From assembly GCA_014529385.2 (NCBI GenBank), contig CM043970.1:63289496-63353495 (forward strand): DNA of 64,000 nucleotides. Direction: 5' to 3'. The notes beneath the pieces are model-generated. The model did not search any database and was not told the DNA's origin. It saw only the letters and a list, made by a program, of their open reading frames with translations. The stretch is from Adiantum capillus-veneris (taxonomy: Eukaryota; Streptophyta; Polypodiopsida; Polypodiales; Pteridaceae). Positions 1 through 11,008 of the stretch are shown here, in pieces. The position numbers and the translations under genes are program-made. The stretch's first letter is position 1. Every line of letters starts with the position of its first letter.

Positions 1-462
1 ATGTACAGTGTTATTGTAGGCATACTCCACTAAGGGTAACTACTTCTCCCATTGGGACCTTTGATCTACTTCCGTTACATAAGCTTTTAGTAGATCAAGA
101 ATTGTTAGGTTAGCTATTTCACTTTGGCCATCCGTTTGCGGGTGATAGGCCAAAGAGAAGGTTAGCCTTGTCCCTAAAGTCTCAAAGAGACCCTTCCAGA
201 AATTACTGGTCATTCTAGGATCTCTATCCGACAGTATGGACATTGGCAATCCATGGTACTTGAAGATTTGTTAAATGAAGAGGGTTGTCATTTGATGGGC
301 TTTGATAGTCTTTTTGACAGGTATAAAATGAGCTTGTTTATTGAACCTGTCTACTATCGTCCATATTCCCGTATTCCCATGGATAGACTTAGGCACTCCA
401 AAGATAAAATCCATGGATATGCTCTCCCATGTTGAATTAGGGATTGGCAAAGGTTGAAGCAA
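1..462 (-). pseudogene. Gypsy integrase catalytic core, partial
   Basis: The piece starts [17 protein letters not shown], the first catalytic Asp region of integrase, followed by [14 protein letters not shown]. After a TAA at 271-273 the same frame resumes with YHGLPMSILSDRDPR (second Asp region) and AYHPQTDGQSE (the Glu region), then a TAG at 40-42 and on to the window edge. All three D,D,E positions are visible. Both stops fall where Gln is plausible, a single-base change from CAA or CAG. Confidence 0.87.
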
Positions 463-471
463 TCTAGGTTG

Positions 472-1098
472 CTACCCACTATCAAACTTCATCTTTTGGC
501 ATACCACACATTTTGAAACATACTCTTGTATGTTTGCTTTCATGGTAGGCCAATAGAAATATGTTTCGATCCCTTTTAGGGTAGACTGAATCCCTCTATG
601 CCCCGCATAAGGAGGAGCATGAGATTCATACATTACTTTCTCACGTAGTGAGTTAGTAATGCAGAGTCTATTGACATAGAGAAGATAACCATATTGTAAA
701 GTAAATGGTTCCTCTTTCTTCCCTAATGCAAGGGCTGAAATCACATCTCTGAAATTGGGATCAATAGCATACTCATCTATCATAGAAGATAGATCATTGT
801 GAGTTGCTATGGAAACCGCATTCGCTCTCAGCCGTCTTGAGAGTGCATCGGCTACTTGATTATGCTTGCTAGCAACGTGAGCAACATGAAAATGAAATTG
901 TGAAAGGAAATTTTCCCACCTCAATTGTTTTTCGGAGAGCTTGGTCTACGTCATCATGAAGTACTTAAGGCTTTGGTGATCCGTTGGCAGAATGAAAGGA
1001 GTCCCCAATAAATAGGACTTCCATGAGTTCAAGGCATGTAGAACTGCAAGGAGTTCCTTTTCATGTATGCCTAGAGCTTGCTCAACAGGGTCGAACCT
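472..1098 (-). pseudogene. Gypsy RNase H end and integrase zinc finger
   Basis: This continues the RT frame. It reads through the RNase H segment (HEKELLAVLHAL, then DHQSLKYF), has a TAG at about 947 within MT*TKLSEKQ, where related elements have Gln, and goes on to HVASKHNQVADALSRR, the RNase H C-terminus. It then enters the H2C2 zinc finger of integrase, with HAPPYAGHRG and CVVCQKMK supplying the His and Cys ligands. It stops at TAG 472-474 and reopens in the same frame. Confidence 0.85.
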
Positions 1099-2060
1099 TC
1101 AACTTTCATAGGCTATGGCATGCCCTTCTTGGAGCAAAACAGCTCCAAGGCTTGAGAGATCCGGCAGTATAAGCACAGGTTGAGAGATAAGCTTTTCAAA
1201 ATCATTGTTCTCCTTGGCAGACCATGTATACCTAATGTTTTTCTTTGTTAGATCATGTAATGGTCCTGCAATTTGTGAGAACTTTTCTATGAAGCGTCTA
1301 TAGTATGCACACATACCTATAAATCTTCTTAGTTCATGAAGATTCCTTGGTTTACGCCATCCTTTTATTACCTCTAGCTTTGATGGGTCCATTTGGATGC
1401 CATCTTGAGAGATAATGTGACCTAAATACTGAATCTCTTGTAAGAAAAACTCACTTTTCTTTTGATTAACATAAAGTTTATTCTCTCTTAAGACTTGAAA
1501 TATTACTTGGAGGTGTTTCTTGTGTTCGTCTAATGAATTAGAGTAGATGATGCTATCATCAAAGAAAACACCAGTAAAAGTTCGGTGAGGCCTAAATAGC
1601 TTCTCCATCAAGCGGTTGAATGTGGTTGGTGCATTGGTCAATCCAAAAGGCATGGCAATGTATGCGTAGAGACCAAATGTAGTGCAAAATGCGGTCTTTA
1701 CAATGTCTTGATCAACTATCCTTATTTGATGGTAGCCACTTTTTAGTTCAATCCTACTGAAGTAGGTCAATCCTTGTAGCTTATCAAATAGGTCTTCTAC
1801 CTTGGAATGGGAAACCTATTTTTGATAGTGATCCTATTTAGTGCTCTATAGTTGACACACATACGATATGTGTCGTCTTTCTTTTGCACTAATAACAAGG
1901 TGAGCAAAATGGAGATGAGCTAGGCCTAACCACGCCCTTCTCAACTAACTCATGCACTTGACGCATGATCTCCTCTTGTTGAGCTTGAGAAACTCTATAA
2001 GGAGGTCTATCAGTTGGTGAACTTCCTGGAAGAAGTTCAATTGCATGGTCATCATTGCCT
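1099..2060 (-). pseudogene. Gypsy reverse transcriptase domain
   Basis: From about 2060 the frame reads PPYRVSQAQQEE, the segment before RT, then the RT N-terminus with at least two frameshifts between about 1780 and 1910 (pieces resembling [18 protein letters not shown]). An open stretch from about 1800 to 1099 holds SGYHQIRI, MPFGLTNAPTTFNRLM and the catalytic FFDDSIIYS (usual form Y/F-x-DD), then YLGHIIS and the RNase H entry. The open stretch ends in TGA at 1099-1101 within AYES*RF, where gypsy proteins have Arg. The domain is nearly complete but broken. Confidence 0.88.
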
Positions 2061-2371
2061 CATTTAGGAGGTAGTTCCCAAGGGATGTCGTCAATAAAGA
2101 CATCTTGAAACCCCTTGAGAAAATTGGATAACTCTAATTCCTTGTGATTGTTTATATTTTCTTTTGCTAAAGCATTAGATTTATTCTAAGAATCTTTAAA
2201 AAAAATCATGTACACGACAATAGAGCTCTTTATTGACTTATTGAAAGCTTGCATATGTACAATGGGTATGGTGTTACCCATTTCCTTAGCATCTATGTAC
2301 ATTTCTTTTTCCTTGTACCTAAAGTAGATTTTCCTTTCAGGGAATTTAATGTTGGCAGCCATGCGATCAAA

Positions 2372-2698
2372 TCATGGTGCCCCTTGGATTACATCCTCAT
2401 GCTTGAGAGGAGAGATAAAGAAGTCCTCTTTGTCCACATAGCTTTGGACATGGAGCCTCAATTTCCCGATTAAGGGAGTGACTGAAGCTTCTTGCCCCTT
2501 GAAAGCACCATTTGTGGGTAGGACATCTCCCATCTCATAGGCTTGGATGCCTAGCTTGGTGGCCAACTCTGTGGATATGAAATTGTGAGTAGAGCCAGGG
2601 TCAAAGAGAATAAAATCATCATGTTCTCTTACCTTTCCCCAAGCATGGCATAGAGGAGATCCTTTGTGGTGAGCTTCCTCTTCTTGGATGTCAACCAA
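2372..2698 (-). pseudogene. Retropepsin (aspartic protease) domain of gypsy pol
   Basis: The translation contains ILFDPGSTHNFIS, the aspartic protease active-site segment with P where D-S/T-G usually has S or T, followed by a hydrophobic beta-rich stretch typical of the fold. The frame stops with TGA at 2372-2374 within GAP*FDRMAA, where related gypsy proteins usually have Trp, and then continues in the same frame through a charged linker to about 1930. The role was cleavage of the Gag-Pol polyprotein. The loss of the D-S/T-G consensus and the stop suggest no function. Confidence 0.8.
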
Positions 2699-2739
2699 GG
2701 TTGCTCTAGGAGGCTCATGGCGGGTGTTCTTTTGGTGGA

Positions 2740-3480
2740 GAAAGTGAAAGGCTCAAACTTAAGTTCGAGCCTCATGCTCTTTCTAACTTTGGACAAGATG
2801 GAGTCTCAAATTTTTACCTATAAATTAGGAGCAAGGCAGAGGCTTGAACTTAAGTTCGAGCCTCATGTCCCTTACATACCTGGAACAAGGCGATTGCTTG
2901 AACTCAAATTTGAGCTTCATGCTTCTTACATACCTAGAGTATGAGCAAGAACTTAAGTTTGAGCCACATATATTTACCTATGGGTTTGGAACAAGGTAGA
3001 GCCTCAAACTCTTCACACTCCTTACATCCTAGGGGGCATAGCTACAAGAGTTTGAACTCCAGTCTTGATTTAGGTATTAAAGGGACATAAAGCTCAACAT
3101 AATTTTGAACCTCATGTTCTTATATACCTAGATCAAGGTGGAGGGTTGAACTTACCCATTCGCTACCTAGACCAAGTCAAAGAGTTTCAGCCTTGTGTTG
3201 CTTCATATGTACTTAGAACAGGGTTGATCCCTGAGTCATGTTCCTTACATACCTATAGCAAGGTGGATGCTCCTTACATACCTATAGCAAGATGGAGGAT
3301 CAAATTTTGAGTGTGATCATCATGTCCTATTGGTACCTTGAGCATGGTGGTAGTTGTAGACTCATGCCACTTATGTACCCGCAATAATCATGTAACAAGA
3401 GGTGAAGTTAGCTTACACAAAGGGGCATGGAATGGGGACACATAAGGGGCATGAGGCTCAAGCACAATGCCTAGCAAGAG
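2740..3480. repeat. Palindrome-centred dispersed repeat, block 1
   Basis: Units of roughly 60-90 bp carry the core AACTTAAGTT with flanking arms such as GGCTTGAACTTAAGTTCGAG (2841-2860); other cores lie at about 2751-2773, 2896-2920 and 2947-2965. Between cores the sequence CTTACATACCTAGAACAAGG recurs in degenerate form. No long ORF is credible here. The same core recurs at 16.6-17.5, 19.8-21.9, 30.6-31.0 and 31.8-32.8 kb. Its position against the broken 5' side of the gypsy fragment suggests that the fragment and the repeat were brought together by deletion or recombination. Confidence 0.8.
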
Positions 3481-3888
3481 GTTATAAAAGTTAATAGTAA
3501 TCATTGACCTTCTTGCCCTTTTTATCAAAAAATGGATAGTTTGAGACGCATGCCCACTATATACCCAAACAGTCTTTGTATTTACTAGGAAGCAGCAACA
3601 CCAAATGAGGGTTGAACTTAACTTTGAGACCCCTATTCATGTACTTGTGCCTCTTTTTTATATGGCAGAAAGGCTCCACAAAAACAACCATCAGGTCAAA
3701 CTTAATAAAAAAGACTCCAATTTTAAATATCGTTTTAAAAAATGGGACTCGAATAATTCTCAAAATTCCTAAATGTGTTTTTAGAAGGGAATCCGTGATG
3801 GGAGATTGTTTGACAAGTGGAGTGAATAGGTTGGAATTATGCTTCTTGGAGACAACAAAGCCAGGTAATAGTATTAATGTGAAAGTAT
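3481..3888. other. No recognisable gene
   Basis: AT-rich sequence with short open frames on both strands that show no motif. It may hold the decayed N-terminal part of the transposase-like pseudogene that starts downstream, but I cannot align it to anything. Confidence 0.4.
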
Positions 3889-5290
3889 TTGCATATGTAC
3901 AAGGCTCAAGACAAGCATGGAAATAATAACAAAAGAAAAGATCTTTTGCACAAAGAAATGCAGTGCTGGGAGTTTCTTCAACTCTTGAAGACCAAGTTGG
4001 AGCTCTTTATCACTCATAACTATGTGGCTCGATGGCAAGCACAACAATTCAAGGATTGCCTTCTTTGGTTTTTGGACGATGTTGTCATGTCAGTTGTTGA
4101 TTTTGCAAAGAATTATGCCTTCAAGGAACAAAATGAGATTCACTCATGCATTGGCATTCCAACCAAATAACCATTTTTGTACACATAACGTACTACCACA
4201 GGGCAAGGGAGGTAGTCAAAACCATCATCTTCTTCATATCAGATGACAAGGTGTATGACACATTGTTCCTGCAACACTGCTTCATGCTACACCATGATTG
4301 GTTACAACAAGAGGGTGTCACTCCTAAGCAACATTGGGTGTGGGCTGATGGTGCGGCCTCACTGTTTGAGGGAGCCATGCCTTTTTACTTTGTTGCAAGA
4401 TATGGTGGACTCACAGAGATAGGGATGAGCTGGTTCATCTTTGGATCAGGGCACGACAAGGGAGAGCATGATGGTGTAGCAGCAGTTGTGAAAAGAACCT
4501 TGACCCATGAACAACTAAAACCTAATGGAGCTATTTTGCGGTGTGCAGCTAATGTGGTTGCTTATTGCCAAGCCAACCTATCGCAGGGAGCACCTTCACA
4601 CTATCCTTCAAAAGAAAGGGAATGTGCCAGTGTGTTCTAAGAGGTTAAAAAGGGGAAGTGAACAGGGAGGTAAAGTGGAATTGTGCCAGTGTGGCAGAAA
4701 CTCATTCTCTGCATGCTTTTCATGGTCACAACCCTGGGGATCCAACCACCCTTGCAACAAGAGCCTTGGCATGCTTCTGTGATGTACGCATGCACGGAAG
4801 ATGGAATTGTTGCGTCAATAAATATCACATGTAGCCTTGGCATTATCATACTCTACTGCCATTACCTGATGAGGTTGTGTCAAATTTTGAGCCGGAAGAT
4901 GAAGTAGCCGCCTATGATGACTTCACGTACGAAGGTCATCATGATGTGTTGAGTAGTTCTCTATGTGCTGGCGACACATTCGGTGTAAATCCAGATGTGG
5001 ATTTCTACCTGGTCAAGTGTGTTGTAGCAAAGGAGAAGGTGGAGAAGGGGTACCTCGATGAGTGGGGCAATGCAATTGATAGAGGCTCATATATTGTGCA
5101 AGGTCTGTATTACGAGCAATTGGATGCATACACCTTCAAGCTAGACCACAAGTAGCCCATCGTCCATGTACTTTCACATCTGGTACGATGTATCAAAATA
5201 CCCATGGAGCACGTCCCGAGGAGATGGAAGGTGTACACTATCAACCCAGAAAGCTATGAAGCAATCTATAATAGCACGCCCTTCAGCTTT
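3889..5290 (+). pseudogene. Transposase-like pseudogene (GSGHxKGEHDG family)
   Basis: Three frames join into one protein of about 450 residues. At 3889-4145 it reads a helical segment with YVARWQAQQFKDCL and VVDFAKNYAFKEQNE. After a one-base shift near 4147 it continues MHWHSNQITIFVHITYYH, then WVWADGAASLFEGA and FIFGSGHDKGEHDGVAAVVKR. After a stop and shift at 4638-4670 it continues WNCASVAETHSLHAFHGHNP, meets a TAG near 4832 and runs on through 4877-5155. From memory, proteins with the pattern DFAENY, W/YFSDGAASQ/QYK and HGKxxxDGVGGxVKR are widespread in cnidarian and seed-free plant genomes as unnamed repeat-derived proteins. The spaced Asp residues suggest an RNase H-like transposase, by inference. 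Dead copy. Confidence 0.6.
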
Positions 5291-5540
5291 TAAGTTGTAA
5301 TCAATGCATCTTCAATATACTTCTTGCTCGGAGATAATGCAGTTTTATCAAAAACTTGGGTATCTTCTATCTCTTGTATGCTTTGTGTATACATGGCTTT
5401 GGTGTCTATCACAGAGGGGTCTCAGTTTAAGAGAGATCATTTGTACAACCTATCTCATTAAACCTAGAGTATCTAAGCTCATCAAGAAAACATAGAACTC
5501 TAGAGAGGTGATCAAACAAGCTCAAACTCGGCCTCCTTTG

Positions 5541-5723
5541 GTGTCTTACAATTTACAGTTTTTACAACAGGACTCAATATGGTTTGAGCAGGTAGCCCAC
5601 AAATATAAATGGAAGCTATAAAAGAAGGCACACCCAGCTTATAAGAAAGGCATCAGGGTTTGGAAAGATGTGTACAAAGAAGGTCAGTGGCTTGCGCACT
5701 ATGACAATAAGAAGGTATGCTAA
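5541..5723 (+). other. Short coding-like stretch, unknown
   Basis: One frame reads 60 codons with a single TAA at 5619-5621 and normal-looking residues (DSIWFEQVAHKYKW, then GIRVWKDVYKEGQWLAHYDN) before it hits the palindrome array at TAA 5721-5723. It resembles neither neighbour and may be the tail of the transposase-like gene upstream or a separate gene scrap. Confidence 0.2.
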
Positions 5724-6995
5724 TTGTGTTCTCTAGGTATGCTAGTTAGCATAAATGGTATGCTAATTAGCATACTGTTTATGCTAGTTAGCATAAACAA
5801 TGTACTAATTAGGATACCTTTTACTAGTTTTCAAGGAGAAGAGATGGCAGCCTGTATACTATGTATGCTAATGCTAATTAAAGCATATTTTTTATGTTGA
5901 TTAACATAAACTTATATATGCTAGTTAGCATAAACAATATGCTAACTAGCATAACTTTGCTGGTTTTCAAGGAGATGAGATGGCAGCTTTCTGTATACTG
6001 TGTATGTTGATTAGTATACTATGTTGTGAGTGGAATGCTAATTAGCATATTGTTTATGCCATCTGGCATAAACAGTATGCTAATTAGCATACCTTTACTG
6101 GTTTAGGGGAGAAGAGATGGTAGCTTTCTATATACTGTGTATGCTAATTAGCATACCTTTGTTGGTTTCAAGGAGAAGAGATGGCAGCTTTCAGTTCACT
6201 GTGTATTCTAATTAGCATACTATTTATGCCAATTGTCATAAACAGTATGCTAATTAGCATACCTTTGCTCGTTTTAAGGAGAAGAGATGAAAACTTTTTT
6301 TATACTGTGTGTTCTAGCATAATATGCTCTAAGTGAAAGTTAGCACAAACAGAAATGCACAATATGATAATTGAAGGTATGATAATTAGCATAATGTTTA
6401 TGCCAACTTGTTTATTCCAATTGGCATAAACAGTATGCTAATAAGCATATCTTTATTGGTTTTAAGGAGAAGAGATGACAGGTCTCTGCATCCTGTGTAT
6501 GCTAATTAGCATATTGTTTATGCCACTTGGCATTCTATGGGTATTCTAATTAGCATAAGTAATTGGCATAAATAGTATGTTAATTAACATAGTTTTGCTG
6601 GTTTCAAGGAGAAGGGATAACAGCTTTCTGTATACTGTGTATGCTAATTAGCATACTATACTTACTGGAATTTAGCACAAACAAAAATTTACAGTTGCCA
6701 ATTGAAGGTATGCTAATTAGCATATTGTCTATGCTAGTAGGCATAGACAGTATGCTAATTAGCATACCTTTGCTGGTTTTAAGGAGAAGAGATAACAGCT
6801 CTCTGTACATTGCGTATTCTATAAGCATACCATGTATTCTAACTAGCATAATGTATGCTTGTTTCAAGAAGGGATGGCAACTTTCTATGTACTGTGTATG
6901 CTAATTAGCATAGTATGCTGTGAGTGGAAGTTAGCAAAAACAAAAATCCACAGTATGCTAATTGAAGGAATGCTAATTAGCATACACATATTTAG
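5715..6995. repeat. GTATGCTAATTAGCATAC palindrome array
   Basis: About eight to ten irregular units carry the perfect 18-bp palindrome GTATGCTAATTAGCATAC (for example 6075-6092) or close variants. Pairs of these flank a second palindrome of the type GTTTATGCCAATTGGCATAAAC, making nested hairpins; at 6708-6734 and 6741-6767 two 27-base arms pair with one mismatch around a 6-base loop. A conserved spacer, roughly CTTTGCTGGTTTTAAGGAG followed by AAGAGATGGCAGC, separates the hairpins. Open frames across it are by-products of the repeat. It is either a satellite-like array or nested foldback elements. Confidence 0.85.
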
Positions 6996-7225
6996 GAAAA
7001 TAGGGAAAAATTCACACATTTGGGACGATTCTTTGTGTCTCATGGACTTGAGGTAAGGTTGTATTGACTACTAGGTTGTTGCACATATGAAAACTGAGAT
7101 ACAATGTTTAGTGGATGCTTATGAGTCTGCAAGATCCAATATGGTCCGTTTTCAACAACCATACTATACACTAGAGTGTTTTTTCACATGTTAGTTTACA
7201 AATACACACACACTCACATGCACGT

Positions 7226-7226
<1 letters not shown>

Positions 7227-7258
<32 letters not shown>
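7227..7258. repeat. (CA)n microsatellite
   Basis: Perfect CA dinucleotides over about 30 bases, with a shorter interrupted CA run just before it from about 7202. The surrounding 7000-7560 shows no gene signal. Confidence 0.9.
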
Positions 7259-7260
<2 letters not shown>

Positions 7261-7565
7261 CTCATGCACCCAAAACAAAATTTTCTTCCCACACATGCTT
7301 CATTTGATAAAACAATTAAAATGTAAGTTTCAAGAAAAACTTGGGTGACTAAAGTGAAAAAAAACAACATAATATTGAATAAGATTTCTTGAATATTACA
7401 AAGGTGGGATGCCATTATCAATGTTGATAATGACCCTAGCTATGGGTGGACTAATTGGAACCATTGCTAGAAGATTACAAAGGTGAAAGGCCAATGCTAA
7501 GCAATCATTCCTCTTCATTTGCATTGGCATTTGATGGTGCCTCATGTTCATCAAGTTTCAACTGA

Positions 7566-9795
7566 CTAGGCTTTGGCCTTGAGGATTATTGCCTTTGGAA
7601 TCTTGATTTTTTCAGGAATTCGTATGCCCTTGGGCTTCCATGCCCAAATGATGCAGCTAGTGTCTTCCCAGCGTTGAGGATCATTGATGTTCTCTCTCCA
7701 ATACTTGTTCTAACAATCCTTGTAAACCTCTACATCACTTGCATTCTTCTTCTTTGAAATTGGTGCCTAGTATTGTATCTTCAATTGAAGATAGGTTTCC
7801 AAGTCATTGTTCTGATCAATACCTGTTGCTGCCACTCCTAACCAAATTGGGTAATTTTCACCACAAGGTTGCACAAGTACAAAGTCTCCCTTTGCCACAT
7901 CAAGAGTTGGGTTGAAATCCTCAGCAGGTCTGCTCCGCATTGGACCACAATACTGGCCCTCGATTATGTCAAGTGCTTCATCTAGACCATCTTCCAATGG
8001 AACTTCAAGAGGATGATCTTGTTCACGTATAATCCTTGGCCAGAAGTCATCAAATAAAGTGTTTTCACTTTGTCCAAGGTTTTGCATAGTTTGCATGAGA
8101 TTCTCCCAGTACATAAGAACTGGGTTGATCCACCTAGCATACTCACTTTCATCTCCTTTCTCTTGCAAGTGATCTTTCCACCAACTAACATACTTCTTTA
8201 ATCCTTCCATAACTTTCTCACTATCTTTAACATACTCAAAGGGTGGTAATACTTTTGGAACACCTTCAGGAAGCTTGGATCCTCCTTTGTCATTTCTCTT
8301 CCATAACTCTATACCATTTTCGGGTAACCAATCCACATTTTTAGGGTGTACTTTGTACTGAATCAAAGGTATTCCATCACTCATATAGAACCTAAATTGC
8401 AATGGCTTTGAATGACCCACTAATCTATCTGCTCCACCATGTAAGAACCCTTTTACAAATCCTTTAAAGTCTTCCACCTTTTGTAGGACAAAAGGTGCTG
8501 GATGCATGCTAACACACTCACTGAAGATCTTCATCAAATGTGGAAATGTAAAAATGTCTTATTTTCCAAGGTTCTCAGAAAAGCGACTGAACAATGCATT
8601 AATGTCTTCATGAGTGTGACCAACCATAATAAATCCAAGCTGTCAAATACTCCTCGTGAAACCAACAATGATAGGTATGCAAACACATATCGATTCTTAT
8701 TTTCTGAACCACAATTGTCAAGTTGCAACAACAATGTTCTTGGCAACCTCTTGAGCCCAAATACATTGCCATCCTCCTGTACATGTGCAGTAGTAGAAAA
8801 TATTGATTGCATCCTTGGACAATCATTTCCCTGTCTAGAAGAAAAATTCTTAGTGTCCACATTCACATTTGTGATTAGATTAGTCTCTACCTCTTCATTC
8901 TGAGCACTCTGTTCCTTGCAGTACTGGTTTTTCTCCTTAAGCACTTTCATATGGTGATAGAGAGAAGCTATAGACAAAACACAATCAAAAAGATTTGTTC
9001 GTGGTTGTACACTTGAGTTTTCTAAGCTCAAGTCACCAAACATATGTTTATCTCTTCTTTCTAAGTTTCTTAGACATTTTGAGAGAGATTCAATTGTGAA
9101 GTTGGGATCACTCGGCCATAATCCCAATGCAAAGTGACCATAAGCTGTTTGTCCATGTCCATGAGTGACCATTCCTGTCAAGGATACTGGAAGCCTCTCA
9201 GCTCCATTGAGAGATTTTGGAACTGGTTTAATTTGTGGTATAGCAGTCTTCCTTTGGTCCATCTTGTCATGTATAATGCACAAGAACTTGGTTGGATTCA
9301 TTTTTGAAGAGCTCCTCCAAGCAGAGTACAGATTTCTACAGCTTATTTTCTGCAACATGCGTGCTCTCCTCTGTGCCATGTATTTAGCACGCTCCACCTG
9401 ATTTTTTGTAGACTCCAGCTTGACCTTTATTGATGTGCAAATGTCACATTTAGAGAATGTGCTTGATTTTGATAAAGTGACTGTCTTGAAGACTGTGTTC
9501 CAAAACCTTGAGAATGTTGGCTGTGACAACGTTTTGTATTCCATTGTGACAAGTGTGTCGTTTACTTCCCGCAAAATGTCCACTTGTTTGTACATCATTG
9601 GTAGAACACGTTGAGTTTCTCGAGTGCCATGCATGGTTGTCCTTGAATTATGTGGAATTTGATGTGTATTATTATCTATAAAGCCCTTTATGAGTGCTTT
9701 TGCCATCTCAACATGTGTCAAACTCTTCCTTATTATTCCAGTGTTTCCATGATTGCCATCGCATACTCCATCCAAGAATTTTTTACGCAGCCTGT
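7566..9795 (-). pseudogene. VGHTHED-type transposase-like gene, downstream part
   Basis: This reads 9795 to about 8640 in one frame, starting LRKKFLDGVCDGNHGN. It holds CDICTSIK (a CxxC pair), CIIHDKMDQRK, MVTHGHGQTAYGHF and LLLQLDNCGSENKNRYVF. A one-base shift near 8640 separates this from LGFIMVGHTHEDINALFSRF, which continues in frame (after a TAA near 8550) into 8537-7767 and ends after two TAG codons near 7710 and 7767 at about 7566. The motifs match a plant and animal family that I believe is catalogued as DUF7869; spaced Asp residues in HDKMD, QLDN and HED suggest a DDE/D transposase, by inference. Its 5' part lies at 15352-16501, beyond an inserted LTR element. Confidence 0.75.
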
Positions 9796-9959
9796 TATGA
9801 GAACCCTAGGAGCTAGAGACTTGGATCCACCTCCCAACCGCCCATACTTATAGGCTCTTAGCCCTAGGATCCCCTGTCCACACTGCTAGCTGGCCAGTGG
9901 CCGGGGTCCGTGACCCCCCCTTAGGGTAGGGCCCTGCCCGTAGGACCCGTGTCCTGACA
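9796..9959 (-). repeat. 3' LTR of the non-autonomous element
   Basis: This 164-bp copy matches 15209-15351 with one mismatch (C for T in the GGCCGGGG segment) and carries 21 extra bases after CCCAACCGCCC that end in a repeated GCCC. Confidence 0.93.
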
Positions 9960-9960
9960 T

Positions 9961-9973
9961 TACTCCCCCCTTT
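9961..9973 (-). promoter_or_regulatory. Polypurine tract
   Basis: On the minus strand this reads AAAGGGGGGAGTA immediately before the 3' LTR start TGTCAGG, the expected place for plus-strand priming. Directly upstream the minus strand reads GTTTTCGAGGACGAAAACTC, encoding the pol-end motif FEDEN. Confidence 0.85.
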
Positions 9974-10830
9974 GGAAGAGTTTTCGTCCTCGAAAACACA
10001 AGTGGTGGTACTTCATAAGAACACTAATGTTTTCCACCGTGGCATCCCTCATGGATGCAACGTTTTGTTGAATCGGAACCCGGTTCATTGTGAGGTTCAA
10101 TGAAATCAAGAATAACATCTTGATTTTCCACATTGTTGTCCTTGTACAACCGTCTTGGTTAGTCGACCCATAATCAAAAGAGCGTGAAGGCTCCATTTAT
10201 TACTCACTTGAGAATGCTAAATGAGTTATCACAACGTCGAGGTGTTTAAATGCATACCCAGGTTTCAGACTTTTTGAAGGTACTGGAATGTGCAATATAA
10301 CCTCGGCTCATCTTTCCATGAAAGTACTATGCTGACATACTCGTCAGCAGCAACCAAGTCCTTGAATTGCGATGGTTTCTTGCCAATAGTCAACCTCATC
10401 CAAACTGATGATTAAGGTTGATAACTTGAGAATAACAGGCAGAGACTAGAACTAGCCGTAACATGCCTTTCATCATATGAAGCAAACTCCAAACCAGAAA
10501 GGTAACCGATCTAGTTGTTTCACTTCTTGCTAACATATGCACTTAGCATATCCTTTAGCGTGATTTACTAATGTATGCACTTTGGATATCCTTTAGTACT
10601 AAATAGAATGCTTGTAAGCTGCCCATCCTACGTGGGATGAATAGCAACAGTAAGAGTGAGGTGCTTTCCCCCAACCACTTACAGACAGTCGCCCACGACT
10701 GACGACAAACTATGACTCATAACACTAGGGCCCAGAACACCTAGTGCGCATGCATTTAACACAAACATATCCGAACCGCAATTCCATGATGATAATTTCC
10801 ATGGTACGTACGTGAAAGTCTTGCAAACAA

Positions 10831-11008
10831 ATTGGACCATAATAGAATGTGACCACCCGATCACACCTAGGTACCAACCATGAGACATTCTCATGAATAT
10901 AGCATATTTTGCAAAAAAAATTGGACCATAATAGAATGTGACAACCCAATCACACCTAGGTACCAACCATGAGACATTCTCATGTACATAGCATACTTAG
11001 CTATATGT
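10831..11008. repeat. Tandem duplication, 89-bp unit
   Basis: ATTGGACCATAATAGAATGT begins at 10831 and again at 10920; the following bases through CATGAGACATTCTCATG match with two or three changes. It lies in the non-coding interior of the LTR element. Confidence 0.85.

Larger units (their letters stand above)
1..2700 (-). mobile_element. Ty3/gypsy pol fragment, cut by the window edge
   Basis: Reading from 2698 down to 1 on the minus strand gives protease, linker, RT, RNase H, H2C2 zinc finger and integrase core, the order of a Ty3/gypsy pol. The element runs off the window at position 1, so the integrase C-terminus and 3' LTR are outside. No gag lies upstream of the protease; the sequence changes at about 2700 into palindromic repeat, so the 5' part is missing. 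The reading frame carries about eight stops and several one-base shifts, so the copy is dead. Family assignment is firm from domain order and motifs; the lineage is not determined. Confidence 0.9.
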
